Below, one piece after another: positions 42,298 through 51,900 of a stretch of DNA of 64,000 bases. Source of the stretch: Prolixibacteraceae bacterium (GTDB taxonomy: Bacteria; Bacteroidota; Bacteroidia; Bacteroidales; Prolixibacteraceae); contig DMSQ01000006.1 in assembly GCA_003457135.1 (NCBI GenBank), positions 162,154 through 226,153 on the forward strand. The letters run 5' to 3'. Position numbers and translations under genes: made by a program. Under the pieces are notes generated by a model, which searched no databases, was not told the origin of the DNA, and saw only the letters and a program-made list of their open reading frames with translations. Numbering within the stretch: the first letter of the stretch is position 1; the number at the start of each line of letters is the position of its first letter.

Positions 42298-43059
42298 TTA
42301 AATACCCGATAGCCAGTTTAAAAAATCTTTTGATTTTTCTTTACTAACAAATATTTTTTCGGAGAAAGGTATTGTAAGGTTAATTGATAGCTTACGGGTG
42401 AAGTACTGGGAAGCATCCTTTATGGCTTTACGATTGATAAAAAACTGCCTGTTAGTCCTAAAAAAATCACTTCCTGTAATTTTCTCTAATTCTTCAAGTG
42501 TTTTACTTATTAAGTATTTTTTTTTGTCAAAGGTAATGAGATGCGTAACTTCGTGTTCAATGTAAAACAGTGCTATATTATCTACTTTTACAGGAATTAT
42601 ATTGTCTTTTTGATAGACCAAAACAGAAACCTGCTTTTGATTTCTTCTGCTTTCGAATATTTCAAGAATTGTTTCAAAGTGCGTCAAATTATTTACGAAG
42701 CTATTCTTTAGCTCTTTGAATTTATTCAGAGAATCTTCAATTGTTTTCTTGGTAAAAGGTTTTAAAATGTAATCAATTCCATTTGCTTTAAATGCCTTTA
42801 AAGCGTATTCATCGTATGCAGTGCAAAAAATAACCGGAGCACTTAAAGGTTGTTTATTAAATATTTCAAAGCTAAGTCCATCTCCCAATTGAATATCGCA
42901 AAAAATCAAATCTGGTTTTTCGTTTATTTGGAAATAGGAAACAGCTTCTTTAACAGACCGTAAACTTGCCACAATTTGTATAGTTGGATCAACCTTTAAA
43001 ATGTTATCAGCCAGGTCTTCCGCTGCAAGCTGTTCATCTTCAATAATTACTATTTTCAT
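42298..43059 (-). CDS. LytTR-family response regulator
   Basis: Response regulator of 253 residues. The receiver domain holds EDE (7-9), the phosphoacceptor Asp55 (LIFCDIQLGDG) and YILKPFTK. The C-terminal LytTR DNA-binding domain (about 150-253) includes IALFYIEHEVTHLITF, FFRTNRQFFINRKAI and the terminal SEKIFVSKEKSKDFLNWL. The ATG at 43059 overlaps the kinase gene by 20 bases. Its likely targets are its own operon and the exporter downstream. Confidence 0.95.
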   Translation of the reverse strand: MKIVIIEDEQLAAEDLADNILKVDPTIQIVASLRSVKEAVSYFQINEKPDLIFCDIQLGDGLSFEIFNKQPLSAPVIFCTAYDEYALKAFKANGIDYILKPFTKKTIEDSLNKFKELKNSFVNNLTHFETILEIFESRRNQKQVSVLVYQKDNIIPVKVDNIALFYIEHEVTHLITFDKKKYLISKTLEELEKITGSDFFRTNRQFFINRKAIKDASQYFTRKLSINLTIPFSEKIFVSKEKSKDFLNWLSGI

Positions 43060-44086
43060 TGCCAATAATTTTTATGCTCACAGAAAATTGATTATCAGAA
43101 GTGCGAATGATTATTTCATCACCTGACAAAATTTTGTAACGTTCGGCAAGGTTTGTCAAACCCATACCGGGTGAAGTTTCTGTAGATAGTTTAGGTTGTA
43201 AGTTGTTGCTAACAATGATCCTTCCTTCCTCATAAATTATTTTTACTTGCAAGGGCGATTCATCGGTTAATGAATTATGCTTTATTGCATTCTCAGATAA
43301 TAACTGAAGTGAAAATACCGGAACATATCCAATGTTGTAAATTTCATCAGGAATATCTATACTAAATTGTAACGCACTGCCATACCGTATTTTTTGCATC
43401 TCTAAATAATCGAGGCACAATTTCAGTTCATCACTTACCCTTACAATATTATCTTTCCCCGTTGAAATAGAAGTTCTTAAAAAGTCTGACAACCTTATGA
43501 GATAATCTTCTGCGGCATCGGGTGATTTATTTATAAGAGATTTAAGTGTATTTAAGGAGTTAAACAGAAAATGAGGATGGATTTGCTGCTTTAAATGTTG
43601 ATTCAAAGCTTCTGTATTTTTCAATTTCAACTGGGCATTTTCAATTTCAACTTTGGTCTTTTTCTCTTTAAGTAAGATTAAGTCAAGTATAATTAAAATA
43701 ACAGTATTTAGTGAAATTGCCATAACAATAGTGGCAAAAGGAGAATGTGAGGGCGCTATCTCGCAGGTAGTATTAATTCCGGAAAGAAATAATTTGCGCA
43801 TTCTCATTGCAAACATGATAAAAGAAACAGATAGCAAATAGCTTACAAAGTATCTTATATTGAAAGATGATTTCCTAAATTCAAATTTTTCCCAGTAATG
43901 AATAATTGAAATATTAATCACCCATGCAAAAAAGATGATTAGTGTTATTGATAGAACAGCCCTTGGGTACATATCATAAGACAGGGTCTTCATAATAAAC
44001 ATTGGAGTAATCGCTAATATGCCTATTAAAGGCGAAGTATAGAGCGCTACCTTTAAAATCTTTTTTATCTGGATGTCTTCTTTCAT
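43040..44086 (-). CDS. LytS/YehU-type membrane histidine kinase
   Basis: Sensor kinase of 348 residues with four or five membrane helices (about 12-140), a short coiled coil, then the His_kinase domain (phosphoacceptor His170 in QQIHPHFLFNSLNTLKS) and an HATPase_c domain (LSENAIKHNS N-box, GMGLTNLAERYKIL G-box). No extracytoplasmic sensor domain is present, so the stimulus is probably in or near the membrane. The ATG at 44086 is chosen over a TTG three codons upstream. Pairs with the overlapping LytTR regulator. Confidence 0.94.
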   Translation of the reverse strand: MKEDIQIKKILKVALYTSPLIGILAITPMFIMKTLSYDMYPRAVLSITLIIFFAWVINISIIHYWEKFEFRKSSFNIRYFVSYLLSVSFIMFAMRMRKLFLSGINTTCEIAPSHSPFATIVMAISLNTVILIILDLILLKEKKTKVEIENAQLKLKNTEALNQHLKQQIHPHFLFNSLNTLKSLINKSPDAAEDYLIRLSDFLRTSISTGKDNIVRVSDELKLCLDYLEMQKIRYGSALQFSIDIPDEIYNIGYVPVFSLQLLSENAIKHNSLTDESPLQVKIIYEEGRIIVSNNLQPKLSTETSPGMGLTNLAERYKILSGDEIIIRTSDNQFSVSIKIIGNENSNY

Positions 44087-44125
44087 TCTAGGCAAAAGTA
44101 AGTTTAAGTTGGATTAATTTAAATA

Positions 44126-44133
44126 CAAATTTA
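44126..44133 (-). promoter_or_regulatory. -7 box of the LytTR two-component operon
   Basis: On the minus strand TAAATTTG matches TAnnTTTG, about 40 bases before the start at 44086. The tandem AAnCGGAnAA elements begin a few bases upstream, in the activator position. Confidence 0.55.
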
Positions 44134-44136
44134 CCT

Positions 44137-44168
44137 AAACCGGACAACAATCTAAGTGAAACGGATAA
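44137..44168. promoter_or_regulatory. Tandem direct repeat, 21-bp period, upstream of the LytTR operon
   Basis: AACCGGACAA (44138-44147) and AAACGGATAA (44159-44168) are imperfect direct repeats whose CGGA cores are 21 bp apart. LytTR regulators are known to bind two short direct repeats separated by about one such period. The pair sits just upstream of the -7 box at 44126, so autoactivation is a reasonable inference. Confidence 0.5.
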
Positions 44169-44219
44169 TTTAGAATGTGAGGCGAAGACAAAAAAAGCAA
44201 ATGTTATAGATTTCATATG

Positions 44220-44852
44220 TTAACGATAAATTGCTACTCCAAAACCAAATTCTACGATATCTTTTAACGGGATTGAAGAGTTCCCAAATTTACTTGCCAG
44301 GTATAATCCCCGGCTTCCCATACGAACATAGAATGCAGTTCCCGATGCAGGAGTGAAATCACTTAATAATTTAGTTTTTACTTCCCCTCCCAAAAATATA
44401 CCAGCGTTTCTTCCCGGCGCCCACCAGTAATATTTTTCAGGATAATGTGATGGCAATTTTATCCAGTATTCGTTGCCAAAGGTATGATGAATAAACCACC
44501 CGAAATTCAGAGGCATTAACTCAATATTCTTATTGACTTTAACCCGGATCAATTTTGCAGTTAATTGTAAACTTACACTGTGCAGATCATCGATTGAAAC
44601 AGATTTTGGTATATAACCATAAAAATAGGTTATATCTAATTTATCCTTAAAAAAAACGTAACCTATTCCTGCAGAAATGAATCCGATACCTCCGCCAAAT
44701 TGCATTTTCACATAGTCAGGCAAATACTTTTTATACTTTGCAGAATCAGTATTTTGCGACTCCTGACTGTAAATATCGAATGAGATAAAATGTAGCAAAG
44801 AGATTATCAATACTATTTTAAAAGTCCAGTGTCGTAACTTCAAATTGATCAT
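44220..44852 (-). CDS. Hypothetical exported protein, possible outer-membrane barrel
   Basis: Protein of 210 residues with a signal peptide (about 1-30, ending IYSQ). The mature sequence alternates beta-like segments (KMQFGGGIGFISAGIGYVFF, ITYFYGYIP, SLQLTAKLIRV, GTAFYVRMGSRGLYLAS) and ends in a strand, consistent with a small barrel. No family is recognised. It overlaps the phosphoesterase gene end by 35 bases, so it is likely co-transcribed as the last gene of a long block. Confidence 0.65.
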   Translation of the reverse strand: MINLKLRHWTFKIVLIISLLHFISFDIYSQESQNTDSAKYKKYLPDYVKMQFGGGIGFISAGIGYVFFKDKLDITYFYGYIPKSVSIDDLHSVSLQLTAKLIRVKVNKNIELMPLNFGWFIHHTFGNEYWIKLPSHYPEKYYWWAPGRNAGIFLGGEVKTKLLSDFTPASGTAFYVRMGSRGLYLASKFGNSSIPLKDIVEFGFGVAIYR

Positions 44853-45624
44853 TTGATATTTTAATTACATTGAATTTATTGTATTCAATACTATATACAT
44901 TTACGCAGGTAATGTCATCATTATAAGGCTTGTATATTTCAAAGTTATGAGAATGCCCGTGAACTGTAAACAGAACATTGTTGTAGCGTATTAAGGTGTT
45001 ATGAAACGATTCATCCAGGGAGGCATCAAAATCTCCATGCATGGGTGGTACATGAAAAATCACAACAGCTTCGGTAAATTCCATGTTTGGCTTTAATTGA
45101 TTGTCAAGCCACTGTATGTCTGGAACCTTCCCGTTGAATAGAAATTCCCGGCTATTTGTATTTAAAAAAACAAATTTCAATTTGTTGTAAATGAAACTAA
45201 AATCCAAAGGACCAAACATTTCGTTGTAAGCTGTAAGGCCATTCCCAACTAAATCGTGATTTCCAACAACAACAAAATATGGGATATTCAACTTCAGCAA
45301 ATACGAATTTCCCCATATATATTGTTTGGGTAATCCAAAGTCAGCTATATCGCCAACATGTATTACGAAATCAACAGATGGTTTTTGATTTACTTTTGCT
45401 ACGAACTTTTCTGTTTCATCAAACCAACGATGGGTATCGCCAGTAAAGGCAATTGTAATTGTATTGTCTTTTGTCTGATTAGTTAATTTCCCGATATTTT
45501 GTTGATTAACATTTCTGTTTTCTTCGCTAAAATCAATTATGTAAGGAGAGTAGTCAAACATACCATCACAAGAGTGTAAAGCAATAGCAGTAATGAAAAC
45601 TATCAGTATGTTTCTGATTGTCAT
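44818..45624 (-). CDS. Calcineurin-like metallophosphoesterase lipoprotein
   Basis: Exported phosphoesterase of 268 residues with lipobox ALHSC (Cys19). All five metal-binding blocks are visible: AFTGDTHRW, HVGDIADFG, VVGNHDLVG, IFHVPPMHGD and TVHGHSHNFE. It probably hydrolyses a phosphoester in the periplasm; substrate unknown. It lies between an isoprenylcysteine-methyltransferase-like gene (42 bases) and the hypothetical gene it overlaps. Confidence 0.9.
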   Translation of the reverse strand: MTIRNILIVFITAIALHSCDGMFDYSPYIIDFSEENRNVNQQNIGKLTNQTKDNTITIAFTGDTHRWFDETEKFVAKVNQKPSVDFVIHVGDIADFGLPKQYIWGNSYLLKLNIPYFVVVGNHDLVGNGLTAYNEMFGPLDFSFIYNKLKFVFLNTNSREFLFNGKVPDIQWLDNQLKPNMEFTEAVVIFHVPPMHGDFDASLDESFHNTLIRYNNVLFTVHGHSHNFEIYKPYNDDITCVNVYSIEYNKFNVIKISNDQFEVTTLDF

Positions 45625-45666
45625 AGTTTTGTTATATTTACTCCAAGGTAAACTCCTTTGGCGGTA

Positions 45667-46341
45667 TTATCCAAGCCTGTTTTTCTTCTTCAAAAACCGA
45701 ATGGTTAAATAACAGATGAGCAATATTCCCCCAATAATTAAGAAGTAAATGAAGCTGATGTGTTTTTGATATAACAACAGAAGCAGCAATCCGCCAAGAT
45801 ATAGATAGAAAGAGTTATACTCTTTTCGGATCACTTTTTTCAAATTGAATTCCTGACCTTTGAATGCTTCTTTGATTTTTGTGAAATCAGGAATAATTGC
45901 ATTGACATTCTTCTTGTAAAGTTTATATTCCTCTCCGAATTTATTTTCCAGAAATGATTGTTCGGCCAAAATAATTGAAGCGTACAAAAGCATGAAGATT
46001 GGAACTGTCAGGAAAACAAAGAGCGCCGAATTTGCAAAAATACCAATTCCCAGAAGTATCAATAAATTCCCAAAATACATGGGGTTTCTGCAAATGCTAT
46101 ATATGCCCGAGGTGACAAGTTTATCGGCAAAAATTTGCCTGTAGAGTCCACCCCGAACGATGTACTCCAACCCGATTGTAATACCACGTGACATAACTCC
46201 AAATATAAATATTACCAGACCCAGCCCAATTTGAATCCTCAAATCATTGGTAAGAGCAAACGATGGGATGAACAATGATGCATAAAAAAGAGCGAAAAAC
46301 CAGTTGCGGTTGTGAAAAACCCAATTTCCAAATTTCACCAT
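45667..46341 (-). CDS. Isoprenylcysteine carboxyl methyltransferase-like membrane protein
   Basis: Inner-membrane protein of 224 residues with six or so helices. The C-terminal half has the ICMT/PEMT signature: LVTSGIYSICRNPMYFGNLL (the CRNPMYxG element replaces the usual RHPxYxG) and the cytoplasmic ENKFGEEYKLYKKNVNAIIP. It likely methylates a small or lipid substrate using SAM. It follows the cmoA-like gene by 8 bases, giving two methyltransferases in tandem. Confidence 0.85.
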   Translation of the reverse strand: MVKFGNWVFHNRNWFFALFYASLFIPSFALTNDLRIQIGLGLVIFIFGVMSRGITIGLEYIVRGGLYRQIFADKLVTSGIYSICRNPMYFGNLLILLGIGIFANSALFVFLTVPIFMLLYASIILAEQSFLENKFGEEYKLYKKNVNAIIPDFTKIKEAFKGQEFNLKKVIRKEYNSFYLYLGGLLLLLLYQKHISFIYFLIIGGILLICYLTIRFLKKKNRLG

Positions 46342-46349
46342 AACTCAGA

Positions 46350-47075
46350 TTATTTAATTGCGATTATACCCGCAAAATTGTACCATTTAAAAAAGACTTC
46401 GGTTTTGCTAAATCCAGCTTCCGCCAGCATTTGCAGGTTTTCGCTTAATTTATAAGGAATTAATACATTTTCAAGAGCTTCCCTTTTTTGCGAGATTTCC
46501 ATTTCATCGTAGTTATTCCGGCGCTTCAAATCATAGTAATAGTTTATAAACTTTCGGTTCAAGTCAGAATCTTCAGCCAGAATCTTTTCGATTAAAATCA
46601 AACAAGTTCCATCATTCATCTGCTGATAAATAGATTCAAGCATTTTCTGCCGGTAAACTGGCCGTATAAACTGAAGTGTCAGGCATAAGATCACAACCGA
46701 AGCATTCTTAATCTCAAAAGGTTTGTAAAGATCGGCTGTAATCAGATCATACGGACGGGTAAGTCCGTTATTTCTGAAGTTGCTGTGCGAGTTTTCAATC
46801 ATTTCTGCTGAAGAATCGACACCAACAAACCGGACAGTCTGATCCAGCAGCTTATCCAGGGAAAGAAGAGTCGTGCCTGTAGAGCAACCAAGATCATAGA
46901 TTGATGTATTTGGTCGCGCATAATCAGGAATAATTTCTGACATCATACGTTGCATTTCGAGATAAAAGGGAACCGATCGTCCAACCATGTCATTAAATAC
47001 GTCAGCCACCTGTGCATCGAATTTAAAATCGGTTGATTTCTCCATTGGTGCTTTAAAAACCTGATCTGTTTTCAT
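46350..47075 (-). CDS. cmoA: Carboxy-SAM synthase (CmoA-like)
   Basis: Enzyme of 241 residues matching CmoA, which converts SAM and prephenate to carboxy-SAM used for wobble-uridine (cmo5U) modification of tRNA. Visible landmarks: FDAQVADVFNDMVGRSVPFY, IYDLGCSTGTTLLSL (SAM motif I), VDSSAEMIE, VILCLTLQFIRP, ILAEDSDLNRKFINYYYDLK and SQKREALENVLIPY, closing FFKWYNFAGIIAIK. The partner CmoB is not in the window. It lies between a TetR regulator and an ICMT-like gene, an unusual setting for tRNA modification; use of carboxy-SAM for another acceptor is possible. Confidence 0.85.
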   Translation of the reverse strand: MKTDQVFKAPMEKSTDFKFDAQVADVFNDMVGRSVPFYLEMQRMMSEIIPDYARPNTSIYDLGCSTGTTLLSLDKLLDQTVRFVGVDSSAEMIENSHSNFRNNGLTRPYDLITADLYKPFEIKNASVVILCLTLQFIRPVYRQKMLESIYQQMNDGTCLILIEKILAEDSDLNRKFINYYYDLKRRNNYDEMEISQKREALENVLIPYKLSENLQMLAEAGFSKTEVFFKWYNFAGIIAIK

Positions 47076-47092
47076 ACATTTTTACTTATTAG

Positions 47093-47590
47093 TCATTCGC
47101 ATTTGTGCATCAAATTGTTTTTCAAATCCTGATTAATGATTTCAGTAAGTTGACAAGTAATTAGCCTTTTCATAATTTTAAGGTTTGGTGAGTTATTAAA
47201 AATTGAATTAATCAGGCCATTAATCTCTTCATCTGTTTTAATTAATTCGGTAATCAGTAAATTATTGACTTTGATTTCATTGACAATAAACCATACATTA
47301 TGGGCTATATTTATATTTTTATTGATTGCCCGAAAAAAAGACGATTTGAATTCATGATTTGGCCAATACTCCTTCGTATTCAGGAACTCAGAAAGCAAGC
47401 TCAGGTTATTCTTAAGAACCAGAGCATAAATATTTTCTTTCGATCGAAAATAGTAATGAATTGCCGCCGTATTAACTCCTGCTATAGTCGCAATCTGTTG
47501 GAGGGTAGTACCATGATATCCGTATAAAAGGAAGACATTTTTCGCAGCTTCAAATATCTTGTCTTCAGTGTTTAACTCATTATTTGACAT
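47093..47590 (-). CDS. TetR/AcrR-family regulator (short)
   Basis: Regulator of 165 residues. The N-terminal TetR helix-turn-helix is clear: IFEAAKNVFLLYGYHGTTLQ, QIATIAGVNTAAIHYYFRSK, ENIYALVL. The ligand-binding half is shorter than usual (about 105 residues) and helical, ending at a Cys. It is embedded between the phospholipase-like and CmoA-like genes, all in one direction, so it may control this section or be a secondary regulator of the larger block. Confidence 0.9.
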   Translation of the reverse strand: MSNNELNTEDKIFEAAKNVFLLYGYHGTTLQQIATIAGVNTAAIHYYFRSKENIYALVLKNNLSLLSEFLNTKEYWPNHEFKSSFFRAINKNINIAHNVWFIVNEIKVNNLLITELIKTDEEINGLINSIFNNSPNLKIMKRLITCQLTEIINQDLKNNLMHKCE

Positions 47591-47600
47591 GTGTTTAAAT

Positions 47601-48497
47601 TTAAAACCTTAATTTTTCGGTCATTAACCCAAACCGAAGAACATCCAGCCTGTGACTGAAATACATGTTGTAATAATCCAACCCATGATAATACTGGACA
47701 AAAAGCCCGATATCCTCCAGAAATTTTGGGTGATAATAAAAAGTCAAGCTCAGGTTGAGCCTGTCTGATGAAACCTGATCCCAATTGTTCACATCACCAA
47801 ACATCCACGTAGCTTCTGCTTTAACCGAGATATCTGCATTTTTTCCGGGATACCGGTCATTTTTTGCCGGAACCTTAAATATAGAAACCGCATTGTGCCA
47901 GCGAACTTTACTGTAAATTCCGTCAAGTTCAGCGCTACTCGAACCTGGCGGATGGATTTCAACAGAAGTTTTGAAAAATTGGTAAGCATTCAGTCGTTTA
48001 TTTACATTTGTAATGATGAATCCAGGCTCAAAATAGTTGGTAGCAAAATCACCTGATTTTAAGTTTAGTTCACCATTTTCCAGGAAAAAATCGCCCTCCT
48101 GTCCGTTTGAATGATGTGCCAGCCTTACAAATAAACTTTTAGTGCGTGATCCCGATTGATTTTTAAACTGATAATAGATCGTTATCTGCGGCATATAACT
48201 CGGAGTGCGCACAGGAAAAGAAGGCTCATTATACATCCGGATGATAATCTGCGGTGTCAGAACTCCCATTAACCGGGAGTTTCTGCTTTCACGGAGGTAA
48301 AAATTCGGGATAACATTTCCTTCGAACCAGAGTGGTTCAATGTTACCAATATCAGCAGGAAAAGTGATATAGCTATTGCCCTGGTTTACCTGAGATATTA
48401 TTGAAAGCCCAATCTGGGGTATTGAGTCTCTTTCCTGTCCTAAACCTGAAAGGGCAAGAAATAGTGAAATCAATATCATGAGTGAGCATCGTTTCAT
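47601..48497 (-). CDS. Outer-membrane phospholipase A-like protein
   Basis: Outer-membrane protein of 298 residues with a signal peptide ending near LSGLGQ. FVRLAHHSNGQEGDF recalls the HxSNG active-site segment of OMPLA (PldA), with His129 and Ser130 in the same spacing. The C-terminal strands VQYYHGLDYYNMYFSHRLDVLRFGL also fit the OMPLA barrel. Catalytic residues after the serine (Asn in a conserved NxR context) are less clear, so the activity is inferred. It follows the DUF2141 gene by three bases and precedes a TetR gene. Confidence 0.65.
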   Translation of the reverse strand: MKRCSLMILISLFLALSGLGQERDSIPQIGLSIISQVNQGNSYITFPADIGNIEPLWFEGNVIPNFYLRESRNSRLMGVLTPQIIIRMYNEPSFPVRTPSYMPQITIYYQFKNQSGSRTKSLFVRLAHHSNGQEGDFFLENGELNLKSGDFATNYFEPGFIITNVNKRLNAYQFFKTSVEIHPPGSSSAELDGIYSKVRWHNAVSIFKVPAKNDRYPGKNADISVKAEATWMFGDVNNWDQVSSDRLNLSLTFYYHPKFLEDIGLFVQYYHGLDYYNMYFSHRLDVLRFGLMTEKLRF

Positions 48498-48500
48498 CTC

Positions 48501-48950
48501 TTACAGGTATATAATATTAACCTTTATTTTCTTGTCACTCTGCAAATTAAAAGACGCTTTTGTAAATGATGGCCGGTTCGAAAAACTAATGGATTGAAAA
48601 TTGGAAAAGCCTATTCCCTCTTTGGGTAAGATGATTCCTTTTTTAATTTTCCCGTCATTGTTTTCATCGTGCAGAATATTTACTGCATATTTCCCTTCCG
48701 GCAGGTTCTCGAATGTTACCGACGATGCTCCGTTTACTATTACACCGGTAAGTTTTTTGAAATACTTTTTGTAATGTTCATCGGGGAATGCATCATCTCT
48801 GTTGTATAATGCGAAGAGTACGGTGCCTTTTGAATTTCGCAATTCACTCACATCAATTGTTAATGAGCAGGTTTCCTGCTTTTGAATACTAAATGAAGAC
48901 AGTAGTACGATCGCTAAAAACGATTGAAGGATTATGATTATTTTATTCAT
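48501..48950 (-). CDS. DUF2141 exported protein
   Basis: Protein of 149 residues with a signal peptide (about 1-20). DUF2141 landmarks are LTIDVSELRNSKGTVLFALY, NLPEGKYAVNILHDENNDGK and LPKEGIGFSNF. The domain is a small beta-sandwich of unknown function, usually periplasmic. It begins one base after the RND pump gene's stop and belongs to the same transcript. Confidence 0.9.
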   Translation of the reverse strand: MNKIIIILQSFLAIVLLSSFSIQKQETCSLTIDVSELRNSKGTVLFALYNRDDAFPDEHYKKYFKKLTGVIVNGASSVTFENLPEGKYAVNILHDENNDGKIKKGIILPKEGIGFSNFQSISFSNRPSFTKASFNLQSDKKIKVNIIYL

Positions 48951-48951
48951 T

Positions 48952-51900
48952 TTATTTATGTTTTTTATTTGCGATTTTTTCTTTAATACGATCTACAACG
49001 TAGTAAACCATCGGGACTAAATAAACAGTCAAAATCATAGACGACAGCAAACCTCCGATGATCACCCATGCCAAACCGTTTTTCCACTCGCTGGCTGTAC
49101 CTTGTGCCAATGCAATAGGTAACATTCCGATTGCCATAGCAAGCGTGGTCATTAAAATAGGGCGCATGCGCTCTTTCCCTGCAATGATCAATGCTTCTTT
49201 ATAATGTTTGCCCTGTGCTTTAAGTTGATTTGTAAAATCCACAATCAGGATGGCATTTTTTGTTACCAGACCCATGAGCATGATTAATCCTAACTGAGCA
49301 AACAAAGTCAGATGGTTTAGCGATAAGTTTAAGGCAAGGAATGCACCTATGGCAGCCATCGGGATGGCAAATAAAGCAACAAAAGGATAAATATAGCTAT
49401 CGTAAAGGGCTACCATGATCAGGTAGATCAGTATAAATGAGATGATAAGAACCGAACCCAAAGCCCCGAAACTTTCATTTTGTGTCTTGATATCTGCCCC
49501 CCAGGTTAATTTTACACCTTCGGGCAATGGTTGCGTTTTCAGAAAGCTAATTGCTTCATCAGCTAAAGTTCCTGAAGGTCTTCCAAACGATTCAGAAGTT
49601 ATGGTTACAGAAGGTTGCCGGTCCAGTCTTTCGAGTAAAGAAGGCGAATTGTCTTGCCTGACTTCAGCAAATTGTGACACTTCAACGGGGATGTTCATCG
49701 GGTTGACGATAGAAAGACGCTGCACATCTTCGAAGTTTTTCCGGTCAAAGTCATCCAGCCATATCCTGACCGGGTATTCTGTTCCATTTTCAGTTAACGT
49801 TGCATCATCATTTCCGGTGAAGGCAGTCCTCAAATTTAACCCGACATAGGCAGTCGTCAATCCCAGTCGCTGCATTTTATCTTTATCGGGGATCACCTTG
49901 AATTCAGGGCTTCCTTCTTTTACTGATAGCTGAACATTATCGGCGCCCGGTATTTTTTCAATAGCTGCTTTCAGCTCATTTCCTGTTTTCATTACCAAAT
50001 CCAGGTCGCTTCCGCTCAGGGTTATTTTGATTGGCGCCTGTTTTGGCAGTAAGCCTAAAACTGCCATTGAAAAGTTTACTCCCGAAAATTGCTTTTTCAG
50101 TTCTTCGCGGAGCGATTTCATAAACGGCTCAGTTTTGATGTCCCTTTCCTTTTCCGGCTTTAACTGAATGGTAAATTCAGATAAATTGGATGAGCCCACC
50201 CCAAGGCTGCCGATACCTGTACTTGGCCCGGCAATGTTGCTGAAAAGTGTGGCTACTTCAGGTTGCTGAAGGATAAAGTTTTCTACTTTTTGAGTTCTGA
50301 TATTGTTCTCCTGAACTGTCGTTGTTTTATCATATTCCAGGTTCAGACGGAACTTTCCCTGGTCGCCTGTTGACATCATTTCTTTTCCGATAATGCCTTG
50401 TTTCATCATCACCCCAGTCATTACCAAAAGGAAAATAACTATTCCGGTAAAGATGAGTTTATGGCTAAGTACCCATTCTAACTGACGGCCATACCAATTG
50501 ATGAAGGTTGTTAATTGTCTTTCAAACCAAAGAAGAAAACGGTTAATGATGTTGGTAGGTTGTAAATCCTCCTTTTTCCCAATCCTGGAAGCCAACCAGG
50601 GAACCAGGGTAAAACCCACCAATAAACTGGTAAGTGTAGATGTTATTACAACGATTGAAAATTGTTTCAGCATATCGGCCACAAAAACCTGCAAAAACAG
50701 AATGGGCAGGAATACAACCACGTCAACCAGGGTAATTGAAATGGCCGAAAAACCAATTTCCATACGCCCTTCCAATGCCGCAGTAGCTTTGTCTTTGCCC
50801 ATATCGAGGTGGCGCTGGATATTTTCCAGAATTACGATGGCATCGTCCACCAGGATTCCGATAATTAACGACATGGCCAGCAAGGTCATCAGGTTTAAGG
50901 TGAAGCCCATCAGCCACATCACGGCAAACGCGGTAATTAATGAGGTCGGGATTGCGATTAAAACTATCAACGAGTTCCGGTAGCTTCGTAAAAACAAAAA
51001 CATAACCAACGAAACCAGGATTACAGCCAGAATCAGGTCGTCAACCACTGAATTTACTGCTGCAATAGTCATATCGGTTGAATCATCGGCAACAACAAAT
51101 TTTACCCCATAGTTGGAGTTTGCACTTTCAATTTGTTTGAGTTTCGTGTGAACTAATTTGGAAACCTCCACAGCATTGGCATCGCCTTGTTTTTTTAACA
51201 AAAGCCCTATTCCGTTTACCCCGTTGTATCGGCTTACAGAACTTATTTCTTTCACCCCATCAATAACGGTTGCCACATCTTTTACATAGACCGGCATTCC
51301 CGGCGCAGGCATTGCTACCAGCACATTCATGATGTCGTTTACGGTCGAAAATTTTCCGGTTAACCGGACTGAATTACTCTCTTTATCGGTTTGTGCTTTA
51401 CCGGCGGGCAAATCAATACCCGAGCGGTTAATGGCTTCAACCACCTGATAAAGCGATATTTTATAGAGTTTCAGTTTATCCTGATCGGCCTTTACCTGAA
51501 TTTCACGCTCTTCACCGCCAAGAAGGGTAATTTCAGCCACTCCTTTTAATTGCTGGATTTGAGGAAGATATTCGTCCTTCATTTTTTGATGAAATTCAGT
51601 CGCAGGCAAACTACTTGTTGCACTGATCGAAATAATTGGCAAATCGTTGGGCGAAACTTTGCTCATCACCGGACTCAAAATGTCTGCCGGAAGATCTTTT
51701 TTAATATTGTCGATATACCGCTGGGCATCCTGCATGGCAATGCTCAGGTTCGTTCCGTATTTCAGGTTGGCAATAATAACTGAAGCGTTGGGCATCGACT
51801 TGGTTTCCAGGTAATCTACACCTTCGAGATTTGACAAGGCATCCTCTATTTTTCTGGAAACAGAAGTTTCTACTTCATTGGGTTCGGCACCAGGGTAAAT

